From NCBI RefSeq assembly GCF_028291725.1, contig NZ_JAQGNT010000026.1, forward strand, positions 62,001-126,000: a stretch of DNA of 64,000 nucleotides. Reading direction: 5' to 3'. Position numbers and translations under genes: made by a program. Each line of letters starts with the position of its first letter. Position 1 is the stretch's first letter. Shown one piece after another: positions 45,167-54,727 of this stretch. A model generated the notes under the pieces. That model saw only the letters and a program-made list of their open reading frames with translations, ran no database searches and had not been told where the DNA came from. The stretch comes from Hydrocarboniphaga sp. GTDB lineage: Bacteria; Pseudomonadota; Gammaproteobacteria; Nevskiales; Nevskiaceae.

Positions 45167-45688
45167 ATGCATACTGTTTCCAAGCTGATCGCCTCTGTGC
45201 TCGCCGCCGGCTTGATGCTCGCCGCGGGTTCCGCCACTGCTCAGGCCCAGGGCAAGATCGCCACGATCCGCGCCGCCGAGCTGGTCCAGAACTCGCCACA
45301 GTTCAAGGCTGGCCAGACGCAGATGAAGTCGGAGTTCGACAAGCGCAAGAGCGACCTCGAGGCCGAAGCCAAGAAGCTCGGCGAAGACCTGCAGAAGTTC
45401 AAGCGCGAGCAGGACGTGATGAGCGCCGATGCGCGTTCCAAGACCGAGAAGGATCTGAACACGCGCAAGATCGACTTCGACTACAAGCAGCGCCAGTTCG
45501 GTGAAGACTTCCAGAAGCGCGACAAGGAACTTACCGAAAGCATGATGGGCAAGATCAAGGCCGTGATCGAAGCCGTCGCCAAGGAAAAGGGCGTCGACGT
45601 CGTCGTGCAGGACCCGGTCTATGCAACGCCGGCGATCGACATCACCGACGATGTGCTGAAGCGCCTGTCCGCCGGTACCGGCAAGTAA
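45167..45688 (+). CDS. skp: Periplasmic chaperone Skp (OmpH family)
   Basis: Skp is a trimeric periplasmic chaperone for unfolded outer-membrane proteins on the way to BAM. The 173-residue protein has a signal peptide (LIASVLAAGLMLAAGSATAQA), then GKIATIRAAELVQNSPQFKAGQ. A long Lys/Glu-rich coiled-coil segment (about 60-145) forms the tentacles, and a short end strand VVVQDPVYATPAIDIT follows. It is between bamA and lpxD, as expected. Confidence 0.93.
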   Translation: MHTVSKLIASVLAAGLMLAAGSATAQAQGKIATIRAAELVQNSPQFKAGQTQMKSEFDKRKSDLEAEAKKLGEDLQKFKREQDVMSADARSKTEKDLNTRKIDFDYKQRQFGEDFQKRDKELTESMMGKIKAVIEAVAKEKGVDVVVQDPVYATPAIDITDDVLKRLSAGTGK

Positions 45689-45713
45689 GCTGGGCGCTGT
45701 TGCCGACAGCACC

Positions 45714-46769
45714 ATGAGTTACTCGCTGGGCGAGCTCGCGCAGCGTTTCGGCCTCGAAGTCGCCGGTGATCCCGCCGCTCTGATCACCGGCGTCTGCACA
45801 CTCGCTCCCGGCGAGCCTGGCCGCATCGGTTTTCTCGCCAATCCCCGTTATCGTTCCGCGCTGGCGCAGACCCGCGCCGGCGCGGTCGTGGTCGGCCGCC
45901 GCGACGTGGCGGATTTGGCTGGCAACGGGCTGGTCGCAAAGGACCCTTATCGCGCGTTCGCACAGATTGCGCGGCTGTTCGATGTCAATCGCGATTTTGT
46001 GCCGGGCGTGCATCCGACTGCGGTTGTCGCTGCCGATGCGGTGATCGGGCAGGGTGTGCATATCGCCGCCCAGGCGGTGATCGAATCCGGCGCGCAGATC
46101 GGCGACGGCAGCTATATCGGCCCGGCCTGCATCGTCGGAGTCGGCGCCGTGCTCGGTGCGGGCGCGCGGCTGGAAGCGCGGGTGTATATCCATCGCGGCG
46201 TGCATCTGGGCCTGCGCTGCCAGATTCAGCCTGGAGCCGTGATCGGCTCGCGCGGCTTCGGCAACGTGATGGGGCCAGCCGGCTGGGAAGAAGTGCCGCA
46301 GCTCGGCAGTGTGCTGATCGGCGACGACGTCGAGATCGGCGCCAACACGACCATCGATCGTGGCGCGATCGACGACACCTTGATCGCCAACGGCGTGCGG
46401 CTGGACAATCTGATCATGATCGCGCACAACTGCCGTATCGGCGAGCACACCGCGATCGCCGCCTGCACGGGAATTGCGGGCAGTACCACGGTGGGCGCCC
46501 GCTGTATGATCGGCGGGGCTGTCGGCATCAACGGGCATATCGAGATTGCCGACGACGTGGTTATCCTGGGTCGGGCGATGGTGACGACTTCGCTGCTCGA
46601 AAAGGGCGTTTACGGATCGGGCCTGCCGATCGCGCCCGCCAGGGAATGGCGTAAATCAGTTGCGCGCGTGCGCCGGCTGGGGAAGCTCGAAGAGCGCGTG
46701 CGCAGCGTCGAACAGAAAATAGGGATAAAGGGGCAAGATGACGGCGACGATGGACAAGATCAACTTTGA
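45714..46769 (+). CDS. lpxD: UDP-3-O-(3-hydroxyacyl)glucosamine N-acyltransferase
   Basis: LpxD adds the second acyl chain in lipid A synthesis. The 351-residue protein has an N-terminal uridine-binding domain (GEPGRIGFLANPRYRSAL) and then many left-handed beta-helix hexapeptide repeats. The conserved NTTIDRGAIDDTLI and IMIAHNCRIGEHTAIAACTGIAGS supply the catalytic His. It ends in a C-terminal helix (LEERVRSVEQKIG). Its last 32 bp overlap fabZ. Confidence 0.96.
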   Translation: MSYSLGELAQRFGLEVAGDPAALITGVCTLAPGEPGRIGFLANPRYRSALAQTRAGAVVVGRRDVADLAGNGLVAKDPYRAFAQIARLFDVNRDFVPGVHPTAVVAADAVIGQGVHIAAQAVIESGAQIGDGSYIGPACIVGVGAVLGAGARLEARVYIHRGVHLGLRCQIQPGAVIGSRGFGNVMGPAGWEEVPQLGSVLIGDDVEIGANTTIDRGAIDDTLIANGVRLDNLIMIAHNCRIGEHTAIAACTGIAGSTTVGARCMIGGAVGINGHIEIADDVVILGRAMVTTSLLEKGVYGSGLPIAPAREWRKSVARVRRLGKLEERVRSVEQKIGIKGQDDGDDGQDQL

Positions 46770-47226
46770 CATCCGCGACATCATGGGGCTGTTGCCCCAT
46801 CGGTATCCTTTTCTGTTGGTCGATCGCATCATCAGTCACGAGCCTGGTGTCAGTATCGTCGGCATCAAGAACGTCACCTACAACGAGCCGTTCTTCGTCG
46901 GTCACTTTCCGACCTTGCCGACGATGCCTGGCGTGCTGATGCTGGAGGCGCTGGCTCAGGTCAGCGGCATCCTCGCGGCCTTGAAATCGGGGCTGCGGCC
47001 GGACAACGGTATGATCATTTACTTCGCCGGCATCGACAACGCGCGCTTCAAGCGCCCGGTGATCCCTGGCGACCAGGTGCTGCTGCACGCGAGGCTGGAC
47101 AAGCACAAGCGCGATCTGTGGAAGTTCACCACCAAGGCAATGGTCGGTGACGAGCTTGCCTGCGAAGCCGAGATGCTGTGCATGCTCAAGGGCACCAACC
47201 GCGCTCCGACTCCCGGTATCGAATGA
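46738..47226 (+). CDS. fabZ: 3-Hydroxyacyl-[acyl-carrier-protein] dehydratase FabZ
   Basis: FabZ removes water from 3-hydroxyacyl-ACP in fatty acid elongation and shares its substrate pool with lipid A synthesis. The 162-residue protein has LLPHRYPFLLVDRI and the catalytic pair His56 (FFVGHFP) and Glu70 (PGVLMLEALAQ). The ATG at 46738 follows AAAGGGG inside lpxD; ATG 46750 is an alternative that would remove four residues. It overlaps lpxA by 4 bp. Confidence 0.96.
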   Translation: MTATMDKINFDIRDIMGLLPHRYPFLLVDRIISHEPGVSIVGIKNVTYNEPFFVGHFPTLPTMPGVLMLEALAQVSGILAALKSGLRPDNGMIIYFAGIDNARFKRPVIPGDQVLLHARLDKHKRDLWKFTTKAMVGDELACEAEMLCMLKGTNRAPTPGIE

Positions 47227-48023
47227 GCGAGCCGCTGATCCACCCGACGGCGATCGTCAGCGCCAGGGCGCAGCTGCACCCATCGGTGCGGGTCGGGCCG
47301 TACAGCGTCATCGGCGAGCACGTCAGCGTCGGCGAAAACACCGTGATTGGCCCGCACGCGGTGCTGGCCGGGCCGATGAAGATCGGCCGCGACAACCAGA
47401 TCTTCCAATTCACCAGCCTGGGTGAAGTGTCGCAGGACAAGACCGCCAGGCAAGACGAGCCGACCAGCGTCGTCATCGGCGACGGCAACGTGATCCGCGA
47501 GTTCGTCACGATCCAGCGCGGCACGATGAAGGAGTACGACACCAAGCACGGCGAAACCCGCCTCGGCGATCGCAACCTGATCATGAATTACTGCCATATC
47601 GCGCACGACTGTGTGGTCGGCAGCGACACCATCTTTTCGAACAATGCCAGCCTCGCCGGCCATGTCGAGATTCAGGATTGGGTGATACTCGGCGGCTATA
47701 CGCTGGTCTACCAGTTCTGCCGTATCGGCGCGCATGCGTTCACGGCCTTTTCGGCTGGCGTATCGGGCGACATCCCGCCGTTTGTGATGGTGCAGGGCAA
47801 TCCGGCCTCGCCACGCAGCATCAACAAGGAAGGCCTGCGCCGCCGCGGTTTCGCGGCTGCCGAAATCGACGCGATCGAAGATGCCTACAAGCTGATCTAT
47901 CGCTCCGGCAAAGTCATGTCCGAGGTCAAGGCCGAGTTGCCGGTGCTGGCGCAAAACTCGGCCAGCGTCGCTCTGATGAACCGCTTCATCGCCGCCGGCG
48001 GCAAACGTCCCCTGCAGCGGTGA
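47223..48023 (+). CDS. lpxA: UDP-N-acetylglucosamine acyltransferase
   Basis: LpxA adds the first acyl chain in lipid A synthesis. The 266-residue beta-helix protein starts MSEPLIHPTAIVSARAQLHPSVRVG. The catalytic His is in CHIAHDC near 125-130, and the C-terminal helical region has GLRRRGFAAAEIDAIEDAYKLIYR. The ATG at 47223 overlaps the fabZ stop as ATGA. The longer frame at 47178 lies inside fabZ and is not supported. Confidence 0.97.
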   Translation: MSEPLIHPTAIVSARAQLHPSVRVGPYSVIGEHVSVGENTVIGPHAVLAGPMKIGRDNQIFQFTSLGEVSQDKTARQDEPTSVVIGDGNVIREFVTIQRGTMKEYDTKHGETRLGDRNLIMNYCHIAHDCVVGSDTIFSNNASLAGHVEIQDWVILGGYTLVYQFCRIGAHAFTAFSAGVSGDIPPFVMVQGNPASPRSINKEGLRRRGFAAAEIDAIEDAYKLIYRSGKVMSEVKAELPVLAQNSASVALMNRFIAAGGKRPLQR

Positions 48024-48030
48024 TCCAGCT

Positions 48031-49269
48031 TTGATCGGGCCGTCGTCGTCGGTACTGCGCCCCCCGGTTTTTGCGCTGATCGCCGGTGAACTCTCCGGCG
48101 ATCTTCTGGGCGCCGCACTGATCAGATCCCTGCGCAAGCTGCATCCCGGCGCGCGTTTCTATGGCGTCGCCGGGCCGCGCATGATCGAAGCCGGATGCGA
48201 GGCGATCGCGTCGATCGAAATCCTGTCGGTGATGGGCCTCGCCGAAGTGTTGCCCGCCTTGCCGCGGTTGTTCCAGCTGCGTGCCGAGCTGGTCAGGCAT
48301 ATCGCGAATCAGGGCCGGCCCGACCTGGTGATCGGCATCGATGCGCCGGATTTCAATCTGGGCCTGGAGCGCCGCCTGCGCGAACGCGGTTTGCGCACCG
48401 TGCACCTGGTCAGCCCGACGGTCTGGGCCTGGCGCCGCGGCCGGGTGCGAGGGATCGTCCGCGCAGTCGATCTGCTGCTTTGTCTGTTCCCATTCGAACC
48501 GCCGTTCTATGCTCAGGAAATCGAGCGCCAGGCGCTGCAGAAAACCGAGGCCGACGCCGCGCCGCGCCGTGCTTTTCAGGCGCGCTACATCGGCCATCCG
48601 CTAGCCAATGAACTCGACGCATCGGTGACGTCCGCGCAGGCGCGGATCGCGCTGGCGATGAGAGCCGAGGGTCCGGTGCTCGCGGTGTTGCCCGGCAGCC
48701 GCGGCAGCGAAATCGACTATCTGTCCGAGCCTTTCGTCAAGGCCGCGGCCTGGCTGCGCGTACGGGTGCCGGGGCTGCGCTTCGTTACGCCGATCGCAAA
48801 ACCGGCGCTGCGCGAGCGCTTCGCCCGCGCTATCGCCCGCCATGCGCCGCAACTGGACTGGACCCTGCTCGACGGCCAGTCCCGCGACGCGATGCGCGCC
48901 GCGGATGTGGTGCTGGTCGCCTCCGGCACGGCGACGCTGGAATGCCTGCTGCTGGGCCGCGCGATGGTCGTTGCCTACAAGGGTTCGCCGGTGACGGCCT
49001 GGCTGATGCTGAAAGCCGGCTTGCTGAAGACGCAATACGTCAGCCTGCCCAACCTGCTCAGCGCAAAGCCCGCGGTCACCGAGTTGCTGCAGAGTGCCGC
49101 GACGCCCGAGCGCATCGGCGAAGCCCTGCTGCCGCTGCTGCGCGACCACGCGTGCCGGCAGCGGCAGCTGGACCAGTTCGACGCGGTACGCGCCGAACTG
49201 CGCCGCGACGCCGGTGCCGCGGCGGCCGAGGCAATCACTGATCTTTTGCGCAACCGGCGCGGGGCTTGA
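48031..49269 (+). CDS. lpxB: Lipid-A-disaccharide synthase
   Basis: LpxB joins two acylated sugar precursors to form the lipid A disaccharide (glycosyltransferase family GT19). The 412-residue protein has FALIAGELSGDLLGAALIRSL, VSPTVWAWRRGRVRGI, and LAVLPGSRGSEIDYL. The C-terminal ADVVLVASGTATLECLLLGRAMVVAYKG follows. The start is TTG at 48031, 7 nt after lpxA; no ATG gives a better fit. A REP pair follows the stop. Confidence 0.95.
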   Translation: MIGPSSSVLRPPVFALIAGELSGDLLGAALIRSLRKLHPGARFYGVAGPRMIEAGCEAIASIEILSVMGLAEVLPALPRLFQLRAELVRHIANQGRPDLVIGIDAPDFNLGLERRLRERGLRTVHLVSPTVWAWRRGRVRGIVRAVDLLLCLFPFEPPFYAQEIERQALQKTEADAAPRRAFQARYIGHPLANELDASVTSAQARIALAMRAEGPVLAVLPGSRGSEIDYLSEPFVKAAAWLRVRVPGLRFVTPIAKPALRERFARAIARHAPQLDWTLLDGQSRDAMRAADVVLVASGTATLECLLLGRAMVVAYKGSPVTAWLMLKAGLLKTQYVSLPNLLSAKPAVTELLQSAATPERIGEALLPLLRDHACRQRQLDQFDAVRAELRRDAGAAAAEAITDLLRNRRGA

Positions 49270-49299
49270 ACGCAGCTGGGCTTCGCAACTCCGTCACGC

Positions 49300-49379
49300 G
49301 TAGGTCGGCAATCCCTTGCCGACGTGTACTCTGGGATGCGCAATCGAGGCCTCATGTCGGCAAGGGATTGCCGACCTAC
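49300..49379. repeat. GTAG-type REP pair (BIME-like), copy 2
   Basis: It has the same structure as the element at 3576-3654. The first 30 nt are identical between the two copies, and the outer arms (GTAGGTCGGCAATCC against GGATTGCCGACCTAC) are perfect. Both REP stems here are 8 bp without mismatch (49304-49323 and 49356-49375). It lies between lpxB and rnhB. Confidence 0.87.
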
Positions 49380-49450
49380 GGCAGTGAATCTGAAAAAACC
49401 GGCTGTCAAGGCTGTCATGCACGGCGCCAGCGCCTAAAATCGGCGGGCCG

Positions 49451-50065
49451 ATGAAACGCCGAATTCCCCTGTCCTCCTACACTGTCTCGCTGACCGTCCC
49501 GCTGGTCGCCGGCGTCGACGAGGCTGGCCGCGGCTGCCTGGCAGGGCCGGTTTACGCGGCGGCGGTGATTCTGGAACCGGGCCACGGCATCAATGGCCTG
49601 GACGATTCCAAAAAACTTAAGCCGATCGAGCGCGAGCGTCTGTTCGACAGGATTCAGAACCGCGCTCGCGCATTCGCTATCGCCCGCGCCGAACTTGGCG
49701 AGATCGAGAGCCTGAATATCCTGCATGCCTCGATGCTGGCGATGCAGCGCGCGGTCGAAGCGTTGCAGCCGGCGCCGCTGCTATGCCTGATCGACGGCAA
49801 CTGCCTGCCGCGGCGTCTGCCTTGCGCAGCCGAAGCGGTGATCGGTGGTGACGGTATTCACGAGGCGATCATGGCCGCGTCGATACTCGCCAAAGTCGCG
49901 CGCGACCGGGAGATGCTCAGGCTGGACGCCGAATATCCGGGCTACGGCTTCGCCCGGCACAAGGGCTATGGCACACCGCAGCATCTGGCGGCGCTGAGTG
50001 CACTCGGCGCCAGCCCCGTGCACCGCATGGGTTTCGGTCCCTGCCGCAAGCTGGTCGAGCCATGA
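49451..50065 (+). CDS. rnhB: Ribonuclease HII
   Basis: RNase HII cuts RNA in RNA-DNA hybrids and removes single ribonucleotides from DNA. The 204-residue protein has VAGVDEAGRGCLAGPVYAAAV with catalytic Asp23 and Glu24. DDSKKLKPIERERLFDRI, CLIDGNCLP and DREMLRLDAEYPGYGFARHKGYGTPQHL follow. It has a slightly longer N-terminus (PLSSYTVSLTVP) than E. coli. The stop overlaps dnaE by 4 bp. Confidence 0.97.
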   Translation: MKRRIPLSSYTVSLTVPLVAGVDEAGRGCLAGPVYAAAVILEPGHGINGLDDSKKLKPIERERLFDRIQNRARAFAIARAELGEIESLNILHASMLAMQRAVEALQPAPLLCLIDGNCLPRRLPCAAEAVIGGDGIHEAIMAASILAKVARDREMLRLDAEYPGYGFARHKGYGTPQHLAALSALGASPVHRMGFGPCRKLVEP

Positions 50066-53000
50066 GCGGCTTCGTTCACCTGCGTCTGCACACCGAATAC
50101 TCGCTGACCGATTCCATCGTCCGGGTCGAGCCGCCCAAGCGCAAAGGCGGCGGCAGCGGCGGCACGCTGACCCAGGCGGTCGCCGCGCATCGCCAGCCGG
50201 CGGTGGCGCTGACCGACCGGATGAATCTGTTCGCGATGGTCAAGGTCTACAAGGCCGCCGAATCGGCTGGCATCAAGGCGATTGTCGGCGCCGACGTCTG
50301 GCTGGCCGAGCGCTCCAAGGGCGACGGCCACGAGCGCCTGACCCTGCTGGTGCAGAACGACATCGGCTATCGAAACCTCACCCGGCTGCTGTCGCGCGGC
50401 TATACCGAGGGGCAGAGCCGCGGAACGCCGCTGCTGGAACGTGCGTGGCTGGCCGAGACCAGCGAAGGCCTGATCGCGCTGACCGGGCGCGACGGCGGTG
50501 CGTTCCGCGCCGCCGCGGCCGACAACGTCGATGCCGCGCTGGCCTCGCTCAACGAGCTGAAGCTGCTGTATCCGGGCCGGCTGTACCTGGAGATTTCGCG
50601 CTGCCAGCGGCCCGGCGACGAGTCCTGGGTCACCGCCGCGGTGGCGCTGTCGCGGCACCGCGAGCTGCCGCTGGTGGCGACCAACGACGTGCGCTTCATC
50701 GAGCGCAAGGATTTCGCCGCGCACGAGGCGCGCGTCTGCATCGCCCAGGGCCGCGTCATCAACGACGACAAGCGGCCGCGCGACTACACCGAAGAGCAGT
50801 ACATCAAAAGCTCCGAGGAAATGTGCGAGCTGTTCGCGGATCTGCCCGAGGCGGTCGAGAACACGCTGCAGATCGCGCGGCGCTGCACGCTGTCGCTGCA
50901 ATTCGGCACCTACTACCTGCCGGATTACCCGGTGCCGGAAGGCCACGACACCAATTCCTGGCTCAAGCTGCAGGCGCATGAAGGCCTGACGCGACGGTTT
51001 TCCGAGATCACGCCGTATGCAGCCGAGGAGGTATATCGCGCGCGGCTCGACTACGAACTCGGCGTCATCGAGACGATGCAGTTCCCGGGTTACTTCCTGG
51101 TAGTGGCGGATTTCATCCAGTGGGCCAAGGCCAATGGCTGCCCGGTCGGCCCCGGGCGCGGCTCCGGCGCCGGATCGCTGGTCGCGTATTCGATCGGCGT
51201 CACCGATCTCGATCCGCTGCCGTATAACCTGCTGTTCGAGCGCTTCCTGAATCCGGAACGCGTGTCGATGCCGGACTTCGATATCGATTTCTGCATGGAC
51301 AATCGCGATCGGGTGATCGAGTACGTCGGCCAGAAATACGGCCGCGAGCGCGTCGGCCAGATCGTCACCTACGCGACGATGGCCGCGCGCGGCGTGGTTC
51401 GCGACGTCACCCGCGTGCTCGGCCACGGCTATGGTTTCGGCGACCGGCTGGCCAAGCTGATCCCGGGCACGCCCGGCGCGACGCTGGCCGACGCGGTCGA
51501 AGAGATTCCGGAGCTCAAGGCCGCCTACGAGGGCGAAGAGGACGTGCACGCGGTGCTCGATCTGGCGCTGGAGCTGGAAGGCATCACCCGCGGCGTCGGC
51601 GTGCACGCCGGCGGCGTGGTGATCGCGCCGCGGCCGCTGACCGACTTCGCGCCGCTGCTGTGCGAAGCCGGCGGCACCGGCATGCGCACCCAGTTCGACA
51701 TGAAGGACCTGGAGGCGATCGGCCTGGTCAAGTTCGACTTCCTTGGTCTGAAGACGCTGACCGTGATTCAGGAAGCGGTCGAGAACATCGAGAAATCGCG
51801 CAACGAGAAACTCGAGATCCTGAAGCTGCCGATCGACGACGCGAAGACCTACAGCCTGTACGCCAGTGGCGACACCACCGCCGTGTTCCAGATGGAATCG
51901 CCGGGCATGCAGAAGGCGTCGCGCGATCTGAAGCCGGATACTTTCGAGGACATCATCGCGCTGGTGTCGCTGTATCGGCCCGGACCGATGGAGCTGATTC
52001 CCGAATACTGCGCGCGCAAGCGCGGCGATTCACCAGTGGAATATTTGCACCCGGCGATGGAGACGGTGCTGTCGCCAACCTACGGCATCTTCGTCTACCA
52101 GGAACAGGTGATGCAGATGTCGCAGCGCCTGGCCGGCTACACGCTCGGCGGCGCCGATCTGCTGCGCCGCGCAATGGGCAAGAAGAAAGCCGACGAGATG
52201 GCGCAGCAGCGCGCGATCTTCACCGAAGGCTCGGAGAAAAACGGCGTATCGGGCGAAACCGCATCCGCGGTATTCGACCTGATGGAGAAGTTCGCCAACT
52301 ACGGCTTCAACAAGTCGCACGCGGCCGCCTACGCGCTGGTCAGCTACCAGACCGCCTGGCTGAAGACGCATTACCCGGCGGAATTCATGGCCGCGGTGCT
52401 GTCCTGCGAAATGGCGCATACCGATTCGGTCGTGACCATGCTCGACGAATGCCGGCGCATGAAACTCATCGTGCATCCACCGCATATCAACCGCAGCTAC
52501 CTGCGTTTCACGGTGCCGGCGCCGGGCGAGATCGCCTATGGCCTGAGCGCGATCAAGGGGGTGGGCGAGGGCGCGGTCGAGGGCATCGTCGCCGAGCGCG
52601 AAGCGCGCGGGCCGTATATCGACCTGTTCGACTTCTGCAGCCGCATCGATGTCAAGCGCGCCAACAAGCGCGTGCTCGAGGCGCTGATCTGCTCGGGTGC
52701 GCTCGACGCCTTCGGCATGAACCGCCCCTCGCTGATGGCGACGCTGCCCAAGGCGCTGCAGCTGGCCGAAAAGGCCGCGCAGAGCGCCAGCTCCGGCATC
52801 TTCGACATGTTCGGGCTCGGCGACGCCGGCAACGCGGTGCAGGACCAGGTCCAGGCTTCCAGCCTGCCCGACTGGTCGCCGCACGAGCTGCTCGACAAGG
52901 AGCGCGAGACGCTGGGCTTCTATCTGAGCGGCCATCCGATCGAAGCCTGGCAGGACGTCATCAGCCCGGTCTGCTCGGGCACGCTGCGCGAGCTGATCCA

Positions 53001-53655
53001 CCTGCATGCGCAGCCGGCGCCGGTCAACGCCGAGGGCAAGGCGCAGTGGCAGCCGCGGATCAAATGCCTGTTCGGTGCCTGGGTCACCGACCTGCGCTTC
53101 TTCAAGGGCGACGGCAAGTTCAGCCGTGCCAGCTACAAGATCACGCTGGACGACCGCAGCGCGCAGATCTCGACCTGGATCGACGCCGACAAATGGGCGC
53201 GCTTCCAGACCTTCGTCAAGCTCGACAGCCTGATCTTCGTCAACGCCGAGATCAGTCTGTCGCCGGGCAAGGAGGGCCGCGAGGCCGAGCCGCGGCTGTA
53301 CAACCCGGAGTTCTATTCGCCGGCACAGCTGATGAACGACTATGCGACGCGGCTGACTCTGAGCTTCCGCCGCAGTGCGCGCGAAGTCACCGAGCTGCGC
53401 AAACTGCTGACCCCGTACAAGAGCGACCGCGGCGCTGCCGTGACCGTGGAATATGCGAACCCGCGTGCACGAACCACGCTGGATTTCGCCGCCGACTGGC
53501 GGGTCCGCGTCGAGCCGGCGGTGCTGGAGGCGCTGCACAAACTGCTGGGCGTGGATTGCGTCAAGGTCGCGTACAAGCGCTATCAGGCGCCCGTGCCTGA
53601 ACGGCGTTTCGACAGCAATCGCAGCTTTGCTGGAGCCGCCGCGGACGACGAGTGA
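50062..53655 (+). CDS. dnaE: DNA polymerase III subunit alpha
   Basis: DnaE is the catalytic subunit of the replicative polymerase. The 1197-residue protein has the N-terminal PHP domain (FVHLRLHTEYSLTDSIV). The palm with PDFDIDFCMDNRDRVIEYV holds Asp405, Asp407 and Asp409, and the fingers have GPGRGSGAGSLVAY and NKSHAAAYALVSYQTAWLK. A helix-hairpin-helix region and an OB fold near 1000-1080 follow. There is no intein. It is somewhat longer than E. coli DnaE (1160), partly because of a KRKGGGSGG insertion near residue 30. rnhB is upstream, as expected, but accA is displaced 6.4 kb downstream by an accessory cassette. Confidence 0.97.
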   Translation: MSGFVHLRLHTEYSLTDSIVRVEPPKRKGGGSGGTLTQAVAAHRQPAVALTDRMNLFAMVKVYKAAESAGIKAIVGADVWLAERSKGDGHERLTLLVQNDIGYRNLTRLLSRGYTEGQSRGTPLLERAWLAETSEGLIALTGRDGGAFRAAAADNVDAALASLNELKLLYPGRLYLEISRCQRPGDESWVTAAVALSRHRELPLVATNDVRFIERKDFAAHEARVCIAQGRVINDDKRPRDYTEEQYIKSSEEMCELFADLPEAVENTLQIARRCTLSLQFGTYYLPDYPVPEGHDTNSWLKLQAHEGLTRRFSEITPYAAEEVYRARLDYELGVIETMQFPGYFLVVADFIQWAKANGCPVGPGRGSGAGSLVAYSIGVTDLDPLPYNLLFERFLNPERVSMPDFDIDFCMDNRDRVIEYVGQKYGRERVGQIVTYATMAARGVVRDVTRVLGHGYGFGDRLAKLIPGTPGATLADAVEEIPELKAAYEGEEDVHAVLDLALELEGITRGVGVHAGGVVIAPRPLTDFAPLLCEAGGTGMRTQFDMKDLEAIGLVKFDFLGLKTLTVIQEAVENIEKSRNEKLEILKLPIDDAKTYSLYASGDTTAVFQMESPGMQKASRDLKPDTFEDIIALVSLYRPGPMELIPEYCARKRGDSPVEYLHPAMETVLSPTYGIFVYQEQVMQMSQRLAGYTLGGADLLRRAMGKKKADEMAQQRAIFTEGSEKNGVSGETASAVFDLMEKFANYGFNKSHAAAYALVSYQTAWLKTHYPAEFMAAVLSCEMAHTDSVVTMLDECRRMKLIVHPPHINRSYLRFTVPAPGEIAYGLSAIKGVGEGAVEGIVAEREARGPYIDLFDFCSRIDVKRANKRVLEALICSGALDAFGMNRPSLMATLPKALQLAEKAAQSASSGIFDMFGLGDAGNAVQDQVQASSLPDWSPHELLDKERETLGFYLSGHPIEAWQDVISPVCSGTLRELIHLHAQPAPVNAEGKAQWQPRIKCLFGAWVTDLRFFKGDGKFSRASYKITLDDRSAQISTWIDADKWARFQTFVKLDSLIFVNAEISLSPGKEGREAEPRLYNPEFYSPAQLMNDYATRLTLSFRRSAREVTELRKLLTPYKSDRGAAVTVEYANPRARTTLDFAADWRVRVEPAVLEALHKLLGVDCVKVAYKRYQAPVPERRFDSNRSFAGAAADDE

Positions 53656-53663
53656 TCCGCGCC

Positions 53664-53687
53664 CAGCGCCGCGTTGTCGCGGCGCTG
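53664..53687 (+). terminator. Perfect GC-rich hairpin after dnaE
   Basis: CAGCGCCGCG pairs with CGCGGCGCTG around TTGT, 8 nt after the dnaE stop, without a T tract. It may mark the end of the dnaE transcript and the border of the following accessory cassette. Confidence 0.5.
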
Positions 53688-53749
53688 TCATGCATGGACT
53701 CTAAGCTGATCGCGGACTCCGTCCGGTCCGATGCATCGGGTCTTTTGTT

Positions 53750-54676
53750 ATGAAACGCCGCGCGCCGCCCTGGGGAGCCATCGAGGCTTTCATCGTCGCC
53801 AGCCGTGCCAGCAGCTTCAAGGATGCGGCGGCGCAACTCGCGTTGAGCCCGGCGGCGTTCTCGCGCCGCATCCAGACGCTCGAAGACCATGTGCGTGTCA
53901 GGCTGTTCGATCGCGCCGGATCGTCGCCGACGCTGACCGTCGCCGGTGAACGCTACCTGCAGCGTCTGCAGCCGAGCTTCGAGGCGATGCGCGCGGCCAC
54001 CGAGTGGATGGCGCCGGACCCGGACCGGCGTTCGCTGCGGGTCGGCCTGTCGCAGTCGTTCGCGCTGAGCTGGCTGGTGCCGCGGCTGCCGCGCTTCTAC
54101 CAGCAGACCAAGGGCATCGAACTGCTGCTGCAGACCTGCGCCGACGGCGTCGATCTGATCGGCGGCGCGGTCGACGTGCGCATCCTGTTCGGCTGTGGTG
54201 ACTGGGCCAGTTTCGAATCGCGCAAGCTGTTCGATCTGAGCGCCTTCGTGGTCTCCGCGCCAAAGCTGCTCGACGGCCGCGCCGCGCCGCAACAGATCGA
54301 ATCGGTGCCGCAGTATCCGCTGCTGGAACTGACTCATCCGGCCGATCAATGGAGTGGCTGGCTGGCGCGCCAGAACCTGTCGCCGGCACGTCGCGAGCCG
54401 GTGTTGTTCGATAGCGCAATGGTGATGTACGAGGCCGCGGCGCAAGGTCTGGGCCTGGCGCTCGGAGTATCGCCACTGGTCGACGGTTTTCTGGCAAGCG
54501 GGCGACTGCGCCGGCCTTTTGAGAACGAGCTGGCGATGCCGGGCGCGTACTACGTGGCGGCGCTGCCCGAGTTTCGCCGCCACGAGGCGGTGCAGATTTT
54601 CTGGCGCTGGCTGCTGGCCGAAGCGGCGCGCGAGAAATCGAATCGCGAGGGTTTGAAGCTGGTCGTCTCGCAATAG
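53750..54676 (+). CDS. LysR-family transcriptional regulator (GcvA-like)
   Basis: The 308-residue protein has an N-terminal winged helix-turn-helix (about 8-66: WGAIEAFIVASRASSFKDAAAQL, then SPAAFSRRIQTLEDHV). A LysR substrate-binding domain follows from about 92 to 295. The GcvA-type feature is the run VGLSQSFALSWLVPRLPRFY. It is read in the same direction as the TonB receptor gene that follows 145 bp later, not divergently as many LysR genes are. It is the likely regulator of the cassette. The inducer is unknown. Confidence 0.9.
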   Translation: MKRRAPPWGAIEAFIVASRASSFKDAAAQLALSPAAFSRRIQTLEDHVRVRLFDRAGSSPTLTVAGERYLQRLQPSFEAMRAATEWMAPDPDRRSLRVGLSQSFALSWLVPRLPRFYQQTKGIELLLQTCADGVDLIGGAVDVRILFGCGDWASFESRKLFDLSAFVVSAPKLLDGRAAPQQIESVPQYPLLELTHPADQWSGWLARQNLSPARREPVLFDSAMVMYEAAAQGLGLALGVSPLVDGFLASGRLRRPFENELAMPGAYYVAALPEFRRHEAVQIFWRWLLAEAAREKSNREGLKLVVSQ

Positions 54677-54694
54677 CGCGCGCCTTGCGCGCGC
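54676..54694 (+). terminator. GC hairpin at the end of the LysR gene
   Basis: GCGCGCGC (54676-54683) and GCGCGCGC (54687-54694) form an 8-bp stem with a 3-nt loop that begins at the last base of the LysR stop codon. No T tract follows. Confidence 0.4.
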
Positions 54695-54727
54695 GGCTCA
54701 CTGCGCGCTGTTGCCCGCACTTCCCGC

